From JANNVK01 sp031414415 (GTDB taxonomy: Bacteria > Acidobacteriota > Blastocatellia > Pyrinomonadales > Pyrinomonadaceae), in assembly GCA_031414415.1 (NCBI GenBank), contig JANNVK010000004.1:1-64000 (forward strand): 64,000 nucleotides of DNA, read 5' to 3'. Both the position numbers and the translations under genes were made by a program. The notes under the pieces are model-generated. The model did not search any database and was not told where the DNA came from. It was given only the letters and a program-made list of their open reading frames with translations. Within the stretch, counting starts at the first letter, position 1. Each line of letters begins with the position of its first letter. Below are positions 45,444 through 54,381 of this stretch, piece by piece.

Positions 45444-46232
45444 ATGGAAGAAGCAAAACAAAAACTCAACGAAGGAAACTTGAGCGGTGCGGTCGCGGCT
45501 GCTCTTGCACATGTAAAAGCCAAACCGACTGACGCTTCAGCAAGAACTTTTCTTTTTGAACTTTCGCTCTTTTCAGGCGATTGGGAACGAGCTGACAGGC
45601 AACTTGACGCGATTGGGCAACAAGATGCAAACACGGCGATGGGAAGTTTAATTTATCGGCAAACATTGGCAGTTGAAAAAACTCGTCTCGAATATTTTTC
45701 GAAAGGTGTGAGACCTGATTTTATTACTGAATGTCCAGCATATGTCGAAGATTTAATAAGTGCGAATGACAAACTGCGTGAAGGAAATTTTGCTGAAGCA
45801 AGTGAGTTATTGGAAAAAGTTGAGCAAAATCGACCCGCATTTGCGTCTAAAATAAACGGCGAATCTGTTGAAGATTTTCGTGATTTCAACGACCTTACGT
45901 CATGCGTTTTCGAAGCATTAATAAAAGACGAATATGTTTGGTTACCTTTTGAAGTCGTTCAAAAAATTGAATTTTTTGAACGAAAATCATTGCGGGATGT
46001 TTTCTGGATTCAAGCAAAGGTTGATCTGAAAAACGGTTTGGGCGGCGAAATGCTCGTGCCATCACTTTATGCAAATTCTTTTAAAAGCAAAGATGATGGA
46101 GTTCGTTTGGGTAGAACCAATGACTGGCAAGAAGCCGGAGAAGGAATTTATATTGGCGAAGGCGTTAAACTTTTTTCTGCAAATGGAGAAAGTAAGGCGA
46201 TTTCGCAAATCGAAACAATTGAATTTGTTTGA
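45444..46232 (+). CDS. tagJ: T6SS accessory protein TagJ (ImpE family)
   Basis: 262 residues. N-terminal TPR-like repeats (EAKQKLNEGNLSGAVAAALAHVKAKPTDASARTFLFELSLFSGDWERADRQLD) and the following C-terminal domain (LPFEVVQKIEFFERKSLRDVFWIQAKVDLKNG) are the ImpE pattern. In other systems it binds the TssB N-terminus and ClpV, helping sheath recycling. Just downstream of the repeat element. Confidence 0.92.
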   Translation: MEEAKQKLNEGNLSGAVAAALAHVKAKPTDASARTFLFELSLFSGDWERADRQLDAIGQQDANTAMGSLIYRQTLAVEKTRLEYFSKGVRPDFITECPAYVEDLISANDKLREGNFAEASELLEKVEQNRPAFASKINGESVEDFRDFNDLTSCVFEALIKDEYVWLPFEVVQKIEFFERKSLRDVFWIQAKVDLKNGLGGEMLVPSLYANSFKSKDDGVRLGRTNDWQEAGEGIYIGEGVKLFSANGESKAISQIETIEFV

Positions 46233-46267
46233 TGACTTTAAACAGTTGAAACACAAAATAAACTTAT

Positions 46268-47410
46268 ATGGAAGTTAATTCACAACCAACAGTTATTGAT
46301 TTTGATTCGATTTTGGTTCCGATTTCGGAAGACAGACCGTCGGGCGAAAGTTTGTCATATTCAGGACTTTACGATGAAATTCGTGAAGCACGACGTGCCG
46401 ACATTGACGCAGCACAAGGCGATTGGCAACACGAATTAAAAATTGCAAACTTTCGCCGTGTCATTGAATTGGGCGTTCCGGCATTGACTTCGCAAACTAA
46501 AGATTTGCAGATTGGTGTTTGGCTTGCGGAAGCAATTGCGAGACAGCACGGATTTGTTGGCTTGAGAGATGGATTGCGTCTCGCCAAAGAATTACAGGCG
46601 GTGTTTTGGGAAACAATGTTTCCAGAAATTGACGAAGGCGACATGGAAGGTCGTGCAAATGCACTTGAATGGCTTGATAAACAACTGACGACAGTCGCGA
46701 GAGAAACCGCAATTACTGCCGATGAAGGCTTAACATTTATTGGATTTGAAGATTCAAAATTGTTTGATATTCCTGATAATTTTGAGTCTTTGGATTATGA
46801 TAAGCAAGAAAAACTTCAAGAACTAAAGCGGCAAGCTGAAGAGGAAAAACGAGTTACAGGCGAACGTTGGCGTAAATCTAAAAATGCTTCGCGACGACAG
46901 TTTTATGAAGATTTAAATCTAGTTTTAGAAGAATGTTGGAATGCAGTCGGTGAACTTGACCGCACAATTGAAGACAACTTTGATCGCAATCAAATGCCTT
47001 CATTAATTAATCTCAAAAAGTCTCTTGATGAAATTAGAGATTTAGTTAAAAAGATTTTGCAAGAAAAGCGGATTGCAGAACCAACTGAAGAAGAGTTAAA
47101 TGCTGGACTTTCGTTTAACGAAGAAGAAGAAATTTCTGAAGACGGAACAGTTATCTCGGGCGGAATTCCCGGAACTTCAGGTGCGATTAAATCTCGCCAA
47201 GACGCACTCAAGCGTTTGTCTGAGATTGCTGAATATTTCCGCAAAACTGAACCACATTCGCCGGTTGCAAATTTAGTTTTTCGATCGGTGAGATGGGGAA
47301 ATATGTCGCTTGAAAATCTCTTGCAAGAACTCGTAAAAGATACGACAGTTTTAGAACAAATAAGAGAAACACTCGGAATTATTGACACTTCTGATACTTC
47401 AAATGAATAA
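46268..47410 (+). CDS. tssA: T6SS protein TssA (ImpA domain)
   Basis: 380 residues. LVPISEDRPSGESLSYSGLYDEIREARRAD and the GDWQHELKIANFRRVIELGVPALTSQTKDLQIGVWLAEA segment are the ImpA N-terminal domain. TssA caps or primes the tail during assembly. A short C-terminal domain ends at LGIIDTSDTSNE. Confidence 0.92.
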   Translation: MEVNSQPTVIDFDSILVPISEDRPSGESLSYSGLYDEIREARRADIDAAQGDWQHELKIANFRRVIELGVPALTSQTKDLQIGVWLAEAIARQHGFVGLRDGLRLAKELQAVFWETMFPEIDEGDMEGRANALEWLDKQLTTVARETAITADEGLTFIGFEDSKLFDIPDNFESLDYDKQEKLQELKRQAEEEKRVTGERWRKSKNASRRQFYEDLNLVLEECWNAVGELDRTIEDNFDRNQMPSLINLKKSLDEIRDLVKKILQEKRIAEPTEEELNAGLSFNEEEEISEDGTVISGGIPGTSGAIKSRQDALKRLSEIAEYFRKTEPHSPVANLVFRSVRWGNMSLENLLQELVKDTTVLEQIRETLGIIDTSDTSNE

Positions 47411-47550
47411 ATGTTTAGACAAATTATCAGTTTAAGTTTTGAAAGTGAAAAAAAAGATTGAGTAAACATAAAAAATATTTAAGAAACAGACTCAAAGTGT
47501 GTTAATTTTAAAGAAAAATTTCTGGAAAATATCAAATAAGGAGCAAAAGT

Positions 47551-48060
47551 ATGGCAATTAAGAAAGAAAGTTTGCAGCATAAATTAGATCGAGTGCGTCC
47601 CCCGCGTGTTCAAATCACATATGATGTGGAAATCGGGAATGCAATCGAATTGAAAGAATTACCCTTCGTTGTTGGAGTTATGGGTGATTTTGTCGGAAAA
47701 CCTGAGGAAGCAATGGTAAGTTTGAAACAACGAAAATTTGTTGAAATCGACCCGGATAACTTTAATCAGGTTCTCTCTGGAATGAAACCTCGTCTGGCAT
47801 TTACGACTGAAAACAAAATGCAAGACGACGGAAGTAAAATGGGAATTGAACTCAAATTTAACAACATTGAAGATTTTGAACCTGATAACGTTGTGCAACA
47901 AGTAGATCCGCTCAGAAAATTAGTTGAAGCTCGACAAAAACTATCAGATTTGCGTTCGAAAATGGACGGAAATGAGAAGCTCGAAACAATGCTCGAAAAT
48001 ATAATTGCCAATGCTGATCAACAAAAAGCCTTGAGCGACGAAATCGGGAAGGAGGAATAA
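47551..48060 (+). CDS. tssB: T6SS sheath small subunit TssB
   Basis: 169 residues. SLQHKLDRVRPPRVQITYDVEIGNAIELKELPFVVGVMGDF is the standard TssB start. AAGGAG lies 7-8 bases before the ATG. A ~140-base AT-rich gap precedes it, so a separate promoter for the sheath genes is possible. Pairs with TssC to make the contractile sheath. Confidence 0.95.
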   Translation: MAIKKESLQHKLDRVRPPRVQITYDVEIGNAIELKELPFVVGVMGDFVGKPEEAMVSLKQRKFVEIDPDNFNQVLSGMKPRLAFTTENKMQDDGSKMGIELKFNNIEDFEPDNVVQQVDPLRKLVEARQKLSDLRSKMDGNEKLETMLENIIANADQQKALSDEIGKEE

Positions 48061-48062
48061 AA

Positions 48063-49547
48063 ATGGCTGAACAAAAACAAAAAGAAGCACAGGTTGAAGT
48101 TCAAGAAGGTCAAGTAAGTTTGCTTGACCAAATTTTGACCGAAGGCAGACTCGCTCGTGATGATTATCAGAAAGAGCGTGCGAAAGATATGATTGGCGAA
48201 TTCGTAAGTCAGGTTATGGCTGGCGAATTAACGATGACCAGAGATATGGACACCGCAATCAACGCTCGAATTGCTGAGATTGATCGGCTTATTTCGACGC
48301 AATTAAATGAAATTATGCATCACGAAGACTTTCAAAAACTTGAAGGTTCGTGGCGTGGGCTTCATCATTTAGTTGTAAATTCCGAAACAAATCCGCAATT
48401 AAAAATTCGTGTGATGAGTGTTCAGAAAAAAGAACTTCTCAAAGATTTCGAAAGAGCATTAGAATTTGACCAATCTTCGATGTTCAAAAAACTCTACGAA
48501 GAAGAATATGGAACATTTGGCGGAGCACCTTACGGAGCTTTAATCGGTGATTTTGAATTTGGAAATCATCCGCAAGATATGGCATTGCTCGAAAGAATTT
48601 CGCAAGTTGCGGCTGCGGCACACGCTCCGTTTATTTCGTCGGCAAACGCAGGTTTGTTTGGTTGGGATAATTTCTCGGAAATGTCGGAAGTTCGCGATGT
48701 CGCCAAAATTTTTGACCGCACGGAATATATGAAATGGCGTTCGTTCCGTGAATCAGAAGATTCGCGATATGTTGGACTTTGTTTGCCACACACGTTGATG
48801 CGTGAACCATATGGTCAAGCGACACATCCGACTGAATCTTTCAATTTTGAAGAAGATGTTGACGGCACAGATAACAAGAAATATCTGTGGGGAAATGCAG
48901 CTTATTCATTCGGAACACGTTTAACGGAAGCGTTTGCGATGCACGGTTGGTGTGTGGCGATTCGCGGAGTTGAAGGCGGCGGACTTGTTCAAGGTCTTCC
49001 AACTCATACTTTTAGAACTGATGAAGGCGAAGTTGCAATGAAATGTCCGACAGAAGTTGCGATTACTGATCGTCGCGAAAAAGAATTTGCAGACAACGGT
49101 TTTATTCCGCTTGTTCATTGTAAAGGAACTGATTACGCAGCATTTTTTGGTGCTCAATCAGCTAACAAGCAGAAAAAATATGATACCGATGAAGCAAATG
49201 CTAATGCCCGACTTTCATCGCAATTACAATATATTTTCGCTGTTTCGCGTTTTGCACACTATTTGAAATCAATGGTGAGAGATAAAATCGGAAGTTTTAT
49301 GTCACGTAAAGATTGCGAATCGTTTCTTAATCGTTGGATTAACAATTACGTTACTCTTGATGATTCGGCATCTGCTGCAACTAAATCGAAGTTTCCATTG
49401 CGTGAAGCAAGAGTTGAAGTGGCAGAAATTCCGGGCAAACCAGGTTGTTATCGTGCGGTGGCTTTTCTCCGTCCGCATTTTCAACTTGATGAGCTCTCAG
49501 TTTCGCTACGTTTGGTAGCAGACTTACCACCACCAGCAGGCGGCTAA
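48063..49547 (+). CDS. tssC: T6SS sheath large subunit TssC
   Basis: 494 residues. LEGSWRGLHHLVVNSETNPQLKIRVM, GEYEFGNHP-type GDFEFGNHPQDM, and FRESEDSRYVGLCLPHTLMR are TssC signatures. Follows tssB after 2 bases and is translated with it. Confidence 0.95.
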   Translation: MAEQKQKEAQVEVQEGQVSLLDQILTEGRLARDDYQKERAKDMIGEFVSQVMAGELTMTRDMDTAINARIAEIDRLISTQLNEIMHHEDFQKLEGSWRGLHHLVVNSETNPQLKIRVMSVQKKELLKDFERALEFDQSSMFKKLYEEEYGTFGGAPYGALIGDFEFGNHPQDMALLERISQVAAAAHAPFISSANAGLFGWDNFSEMSEVRDVAKIFDRTEYMKWRSFRESEDSRYVGLCLPHTLMREPYGQATHPTESFNFEEDVDGTDNKKYLWGNAAYSFGTRLTEAFAMHGWCVAIRGVEGGGLVQGLPTHTFRTDEGEVAMKCPTEVAITDRREKEFADNGFIPLVHCKGTDYAAFFGAQSANKQKKYDTDEANANARLSSQLQYIFAVSRFAHYLKSMVRDKIGSFMSRKDCESFLNRWINNYVTLDDSASAATKSKFPLREARVEVAEIPGKPGCYRAVAFLRPHFQLDELSVSLRLVADLPPPAGG

Positions 49548-49576
49548 TATTAGACTTTATTGACTTTTTTAATCAT

Positions 49577-49605
49577 AATTTGAGGCTAGAAATAGTCTCA
49601 AATTT
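49577..49605. other. Inverted repeat between tssC and hcp
   Basis: aatttgaggcta and tagtctcaaattt pair around a 4-5 base loop, 30 bases after the tssC stop. It is followed by A rather than T on the plus strand, so it is not a classical terminator. The ~230-base gap probably also contains a promoter for hcp. Confidence 0.4.
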
Positions 49606-49780
49606 AAAAAAATAAAAAAGTTTTAAGTTTTTTATAAAAAGTTCGCAAAATAGTATTCCACTAGCGTCTTCTAAATGTGAGCAAAAAAGAAGCTCAAAAA
49701 AGATTAGAAGTAAAAAAAGCGTTCGAGAAATTTCCGAACAATAAACAAAAAAAGGTTCATTACTAAAAGGAGTTAATATT

Positions 49781-50269
49781 ATGGCACAGTCAGATTTTTT
49801 TCTTAAACTAGACGGAGTTGTTGGCGAAAGCGAAGATGCAAAGCATTCAAAAGAAATGCAAATCGAGTCATGGTCACTTGGAGCTACTAACAGTGGTTCG
49901 ATGGGACAAGGAACAGGCGGAGGATCAGGCAAAGTTTCAATGCAAGATTTCCACTTTGTAGTTAAAAATGGTCTTTCAAGTCCTAAATTATTCGAAAAAT
50001 GTTCTACCGGTGAGCATATTCCTTCAGGGACATTAACTTGTCGCAAAGCAGGAACTGACCCGCAAGATTATTTGACAGTTAAATTTACGGATCTTATCAT
50101 CTCTTCTTACCACATTGGTGGTTCAGGTGGTTCTGATATGATGCCGATGGATCAAATTTCGTTCAACTTTACGAAGATTGAATATACCTACAAACCACAA
50201 GATGCTAAAGGTAGTTTGGGCGGTAATGTTGCTTTCGGTTACGATGTCAAGAAAAACCAAAAAGTATAG
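49781..50269 (+). CDS. hcp: T6SS tail tube protein Hcp (TssD)
   Basis: 162 residues. MAQSDFFLKLDGVVGESEDAKHSKEMQIESWSLG is the Hcp start. AAGGAG is 8 bases before the ATG. Stacked rings of Hcp form the inner tube. A strong RBS and a terminator downstream fit high expression relative to neighbours. Confidence 0.95.
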   Translation: MAQSDFFLKLDGVVGESEDAKHSKEMQIESWSLGATNSGSMGQGTGGGSGKVSMQDFHFVVKNGLSSPKLFEKCSTGEHIPSGTLTCRKAGTDPQDYLTVKFTDLIISSYHIGGSGGSDMMPMDQISFNFTKIEYTYKPQDAKGSLGGNVAFGYDVKKNQKV

Positions 50270-50290
50270 TTTTTTCTTTAAACCTACGAA

Positions 50291-50328
50291 ATGCTCGCCA
50301 GTTTTTTAATTGTGCGAGCATTTTTTTC
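50291..50328 (+). terminator. Terminator after hcp
   Basis: atgctcgc and gcgagcat pair around a 15-base loop, followed by a T run. Lies 21 bases after the hcp stop and 9 bases before tssE, so it probably attenuates rather than blocks reading into tssE. Confidence 0.75.
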
Positions 50329-50336
50329 ATATATAA

Positions 50337-50822
50337 ATGGCAAAATTAGAAAGCGACATCCGCATAACACCTTCTGTTTTAGACAGATTGCTTGATTATG
50401 ATCCAACCGCGTTGAACGAATCTTTAAAATCTCGTTCGAGAAGCATAACTGAACTAAAGCAAGCAGTTAAGCGAGACCTTGAATGGCTTTTAAATGCGAG
50501 ACAAAATGCCGATGGAATTCCGGAAAATCTAGTTGAACTAAATCGTTCGGTTTTTGCCTACGGTTTGCCTGACACAACCGGAACAAGTGCGAAAAGTCAC
50601 TATGAACAAAAAAAGTTGACTGATCAAATTGAAACTGCAATCAGACATTTTGAACCTAGATTCTTAGATTTGAAAGTTACGATGGAGCCAATTGACAGTG
50701 TAGATAGAACAATTAGATTTAAAATTGAAGCCCAACTTGACGTTGAGCCAACGCCAGAACCTGTAACATTTGACACAGTTTTACAACTTGGCGGCGGCGG
50801 TTTTGATTTGAGAGAGAAATAA
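50337..50822 (+). CDS. tssE: T6SS baseplate protein TssE (gp25-like)
   Basis: 161 residues. ITPSVLDRLLDYDP, the basic helix KRDLEWLLNARQ and VFAYGLPDTTG are gp25-like. Part of the baseplate. The ATG directly follows the hcp terminator. Confidence 0.93.
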   Translation: MAKLESDIRITPSVLDRLLDYDPTALNESLKSRSRSITELKQAVKRDLEWLLNARQNADGIPENLVELNRSVFAYGLPDTTGTSAKSHYEQKKLTDQIETAIRHFEPRFLDLKVTMEPIDSVDRTIRFKIEAQLDVEPTPEPVTFDTVLQLGGGGFDLREK

Positions 50823-50840
50823 GAATTTTATGTTAGCAAG

Positions 50841-50865
50841 GAGATAAATATTTATGAGTGCATAG
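50841..50865 (+). pseudogene. Orphan RBS with a three-codon reading frame
   Basis: aaggag, then ATG AGT GCA TAG. A good ribosome-binding site with an immediate stop looks like the 5' end of a lost gene at the edge of the first effector module. Could also be chance. Confidence 0.3.
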
Positions 50866-50921
50866 ATGTATATTCCTAAAATCATTTACTCATCAAAGTA
50901 GCTTTATAACCTAAAAAAGCG

Positions 50922-51554
50922 ATGTATAAATATATAAAAGTAAGTTTAGAACAAGTAAACAAAGAAATTCATATGTTTGCAAAGGGGTTAAACCAAGTTA
51001 ACTTAACCAACAAAATATATTTTCTAAAACCAACGTTTCTATTATTGTTTTTCATAATAGTTATAACTCTTAGCGGATGTAAAACAATCTATAATAGCGG
51101 ATTCGTTCGACCACCGGTTCAGCCTATTTCCGATTCGATTAAAATTGGTCCCGAATGGATAGAGATTATTCCTCCAAAGCCTCTGATTCCTTATGGTAAA
51201 AGTCAGTATATTTTGATTGGGTTTCCATTTTATGACCGAAAAAATTATAGTTCCGATGCTAATAAGGGAGAAGTTCTAAATTTAGCTGATGGAAGAAAAA
51301 CTAAAATTGAGTCTTTTATTTATGATGAAATCGGCAATAGTTATGAGCTTCAAATATCTGGAACCGGTGGGAATATAGAAGATGGAATGGGATTTTCACT
51401 TGGACCAAAACTCTTTGTAATAGAAAAAAATGGGAGTCAAGAATATGATGCAATTGATTTTCCTAAAGACCAAGTGTTCACAAAATTAAAAATTCGCAGT
51501 GAAATATTGCTCAATTCAGACAGAATCGAATGGAGAGGGCGAAATCCTAAATGA
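50922..51554 (+). CDS. Lipoprotein, candidate immunity protein of module 1
   Basis: 210 residues. A long N-terminal leader ends in the lipobox LSGC (Cys about 53); the internal ATG at 50973 would shorten the leader to a normal size. The mature part is beta-rich and not recognised. It sits 28 bases upstream of the papain-like effector candidate. Periplasmic or outer-membrane lipoprotein location fits protection from a periplasmic cell-wall enzyme. Confidence 0.6.
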   Translation: MYKYIKVSLEQVNKEIHMFAKGLNQVNLTNKIYFLKPTFLLLFFIIVITLSGCKTIYNSGFVRPPVQPISDSIKIGPEWIEIIPPKPLIPYGKSQYILIGFPFYDRKNYSSDANKGEVLNLADGRKTKIESFIYDEIGNSYELQISGTGGNIEDGMGFSLGPKLFVIEKNGSQEYDAIDFPKDQVFTKLKIRSEILLNSDRIEWRGRNPK

Positions 51555-51582
51555 ATTAAAAACATCCTGAGGAAAAACTATA

Positions 51583-52257
51583 ATGCCAGAATACAGACTA
51601 ATAAAATTTGAACAATTATCGAAAGCAGATATTATTTTCACAACAGATCGTAATCATTGGCTTTCGAAAACAATCAGAGCTGCTACGAATTCAATTATCA
51701 GTCATACGATGCTTGTGGTTGATAACACAAAGATTATTGATTCAACAGGTGATGGAGTTATCACGAGACCTTGGTATAATTACGCAAACAAAGACGTAAC
51801 ATTAGCAATTGTAATGCGTCGTCATTCTTTGCTTAATCTTGCTGATCAGAACAAAGTTGTTGCCGCTGCTCAGAGTTTTGAAGGTCGCAAATATGACGAA
51901 CTCGGAGCCGCTGGTTCGGGAATGATGGGAAACACAAGAAACCAGATACTTACAGCTGCTGGTTGTGCTTTGGCTTTAGTTGCTTGCGACTTTCTTTTAA
52001 CTGCAATTGCCGAAAATGCTAAAGACAAAAACGCCGATAATAGGTTTTTCTGCTCTGAGCTTGTTTCGAGAGCATTTTCGAGTGCTGGTTTTCCAATCGT
52101 CAATGGTAAACCAACACATATGACTCCAAATATGGTTTATACTTCTAATTCGTTGAGTTATGTCGGGCATTTGATTGATGATCCGCCGCCAGATCCAAAC
52201 CTCACAAAAGAACAACTAGAGAGAAACAGAAAAAGCGGGTATCGAAAAGATAATTAA
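51583..52257 (+). CDS. YiiX-like permuted papain-fold protein, candidate T6SS effector
   Basis: 224 residues. ADIIFTTDRNHWLSKTIRAATNSIISHTMLVVDNTKIIDSTGDGV holds the catalytic His (about residue 41) near the N-terminus and FFCSELVSRAF holds the Cys (about 157), the circularly permuted order of YiiX/NlpC-like enzymes. A hydrophobic segment (ALALVACDFLLTAIA) sits between them. No signal peptide, as expected for a T6SS substrate. Located between tssE and tssF. A peptidoglycan or lipid amidase role is an inference. Confidence 0.65.
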   Translation: MPEYRLIKFEQLSKADIIFTTDRNHWLSKTIRAATNSIISHTMLVVDNTKIIDSTGDGVITRPWYNYANKDVTLAIVMRRHSLLNLADQNKVVAAAQSFEGRKYDELGAAGSGMMGNTRNQILTAAGCALALVACDFLLTAIAENAKDKNADNRFFCSELVSRAFSSAGFPIVNGKPTHMTPNMVYTSNSLSYVGHLIDDPPPDPNLTKEQLERNRKSGYRKDN

Positions 52258-52288
52258 ATTGTTTGAACTAACATTATCAAAAAACTGA

Positions 52289-52420
52289 AATCTAAGTTTT
52301 GATAAAACTAAAGTTGATGATGCTTATTTTTTTGCAGGTCAAAAATTCTCAAAAGTAAGAATTAAATGCGATAAACAAGTCTTTATTGAACAAGTAGTTT
52401 GGGCAAAATTTGATTTCTAA
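52289..52420 (+). pseudogene. Unrecognised gene fragment before tssF
   Basis: An open stretch of 43 codons without start (NLSFDKTKVDDAYFFAGQ then ...VVWAKFDF, stop) lies between the module-1 effector and tssF. It could be a remnant of a displaced gene. Confidence 0.3.
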
Positions 52421-52450
52421 AAACACCTATTTGAGTTATAATATTCCGAA

Positions 52451-54340
52451 ATGAGAGACGAACTTTTAGGTTATTACGAGAGAGAATTAATTTTCTTACG
52501 AAAAATGGGTGCGGATTTTGCCCGTAAGTATCCAAAGATTGCTTCACGTCTATTAATTGATGACGAAAAAATTGAAGATCCGCACGTTGAGCGGATGATT
52601 GAGGCGTTTGCCTTGCTTGCCGGAAGAGTTTCGCTCAAGCTCGACGATGAACTACCAGAAGTTACTGAATCTTTTCTCAATGTTCTTTATCCACACTATT
52701 TAGCTCCAATTCCCTCAATGGCAATTGCACAATTTTCATACGGTTCGCCCAACGATAAACTGACAACAATTCAACATCTTGAGCGTGGTGCAAAACTTTA
52801 TTCAAGACCAGTCGATGGAACGCCTTGCAGATTTAGAACAAACTACGACGTTCAACTTAATCCACTCGAAATAAAATCAGCTTCGCTTGAATCACCTGCA
52901 CCAAAAGATTCCCGCGGAAAATTTGCAGAATGTCATATCAAATTAAGCTTTAGATGTTTTGGCGATTCGAATCTGAGCGAAATAAAACTGGCTGAAGGTG
53001 GAAAAACGCCTGAATTTCTTCGATTTTATCTCAATGGCGATCCGCAGCTTATATTTCCTTTGTATCGAATGCTTTTCAACAACGTCACGGCTGTTGAACT
53101 TCGTGCGAAAGAGATTCCGTTTGACGAAAAAACGATGATGTCGATGCTCAACGCAAAAATCGAAACGCCAGAACCGATAATTCTTTCGCCAGACGTTTTG
53201 CGGCAAGTTGGATTTGATAACGATGAGGCAATGTTGCCATACACAAAAAAATCTTTTAGTGGCTATCGGCTTTTAACTGAATATTTTACCTTTCCGTATA
53301 AGTTTTTATTTATTGATATTTATGGAATTGATCAAGCAGTTGAGAAAAATTTTGGCTCACAATTTGATATTTTAATTCACTTAAAAGATATTACGCCGCC
53401 AAAATCACCAATTTCAAAAGAGACTTTTTTGCTTGGTTGCACACCAATTGTTAATCTTTTTTCGCAAACATCTGATCCAATTTATCTTTCGCAGCGAAAA
53501 TATGAATATCAACTGATTCCTGATGTTCATCGTCAAAATACAACTGAAGTTTATTCTGTTGACGAAGTAAACACGACCGATCCGCGGACGAACACATCGC
53601 GAATTTTTCAGCCATTTTATAGTTTAAAACACGCATACGGCGAACAAATGGAGAAGGCTTTTTGGTATGGAGTTCGTCGTCAATCGCAAAAACAAGACGA
53701 TGCCGGAACCGAAATGTTTCTCTCGATGGTTGATATGAATTTTAATCCGCGTGTTCCGGCGGCTGAAGTTGTAACTGTCAGAGCAACTTGCACCAATCGA
53801 GATTTGCCCGCAAAACTTCCTTTTGGCGGTAAAGCTGGCGACTTTGAAGTTGAAGGAACTGCTTTGCTTTCAAGAGTTAGGTGCTTGACTAAACCGACTG
53901 AAACAATTCGTCCGCCACAACGAAGAGCGGCTCAATGGCGTTTGATTTCTCATCTAAATCTTAATTTTCTATCGCTCGTTTCTGATGATGAAGATTCGCC
54001 AGAAGCCTTGCAAGAAATTCTACAACTTTATAATTTTGATGATAATTCCGCCACTCGTAAACAAATTTTAGGAATTGTTAAAGTTGAAAGTAAAAAAGTT
54101 GTCAGGCAAATTGGTGGCAGAGTCGGGACTGGTTTTGTTCGCGGTTTAGAAACAACAATAACTTTTGACGACGAACAATTTGTTGGCAGTGGAATGTATT
54201 TATTCGCCTGTATTTTGGAAAGATTTATGGGCGTTTACGCCTCGCTCAATTCGTTTAACCAATTAGTTGTCAAAACAAAACAAAGCGAAGAAGTTTTAAA
54301 AAGATTTCCGCCGCGTGCTGGCGAACAAATTTTAGTTTAA
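52451..54340 (+). CDS. tssF: T6SS baseplate protein TssF (VasA)
   Basis: 629 residues. MRDELLGYYERELIFLRKMGADFARKYPKIASRL is the TssF start. Later LEITFDE-like GLETTITFDDEQFVGSGMYLFACILERFMGVYASLNSF is typical. Baseplate wedge with TssG, TssE and TssK. Confidence 0.95.
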   Translation: MRDELLGYYERELIFLRKMGADFARKYPKIASRLLIDDEKIEDPHVERMIEAFALLAGRVSLKLDDELPEVTESFLNVLYPHYLAPIPSMAIAQFSYGSPNDKLTTIQHLERGAKLYSRPVDGTPCRFRTNYDVQLNPLEIKSASLESPAPKDSRGKFAECHIKLSFRCFGDSNLSEIKLAEGGKTPEFLRFYLNGDPQLIFPLYRMLFNNVTAVELRAKEIPFDEKTMMSMLNAKIETPEPIILSPDVLRQVGFDNDEAMLPYTKKSFSGYRLLTEYFTFPYKFLFIDIYGIDQAVEKNFGSQFDILIHLKDITPPKSPISKETFLLGCTPIVNLFSQTSDPIYLSQRKYEYQLIPDVHRQNTTEVYSVDEVNTTDPRTNTSRIFQPFYSLKHAYGEQMEKAFWYGVRRQSQKQDDAGTEMFLSMVDMNFNPRVPAAEVVTVRATCTNRDLPAKLPFGGKAGDFEVEGTALLSRVRCLTKPTETIRPPQRRAAQWRLISHLNLNFLSLVSDDEDSPEALQEILQLYNFDDNSATRKQILGIVKVESKKVVRQIGGRVGTGFVRGLETTITFDDEQFVGSGMYLFACILERFMGVYASLNSFNQLVVKTKQSEEVLKRFPPRAGEQILV

Positions 54341-54381
54341 ATAAGTTTAATAAATATTTTTAACCTTTTAAACTTTCTATT

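Noticed and set aside
45281..45634. 117-codon minus-strand open frame
   Set aside because: Antisense to the GxxExxY gene and tagJ; includes translated repeat (HHRGTETQRF).
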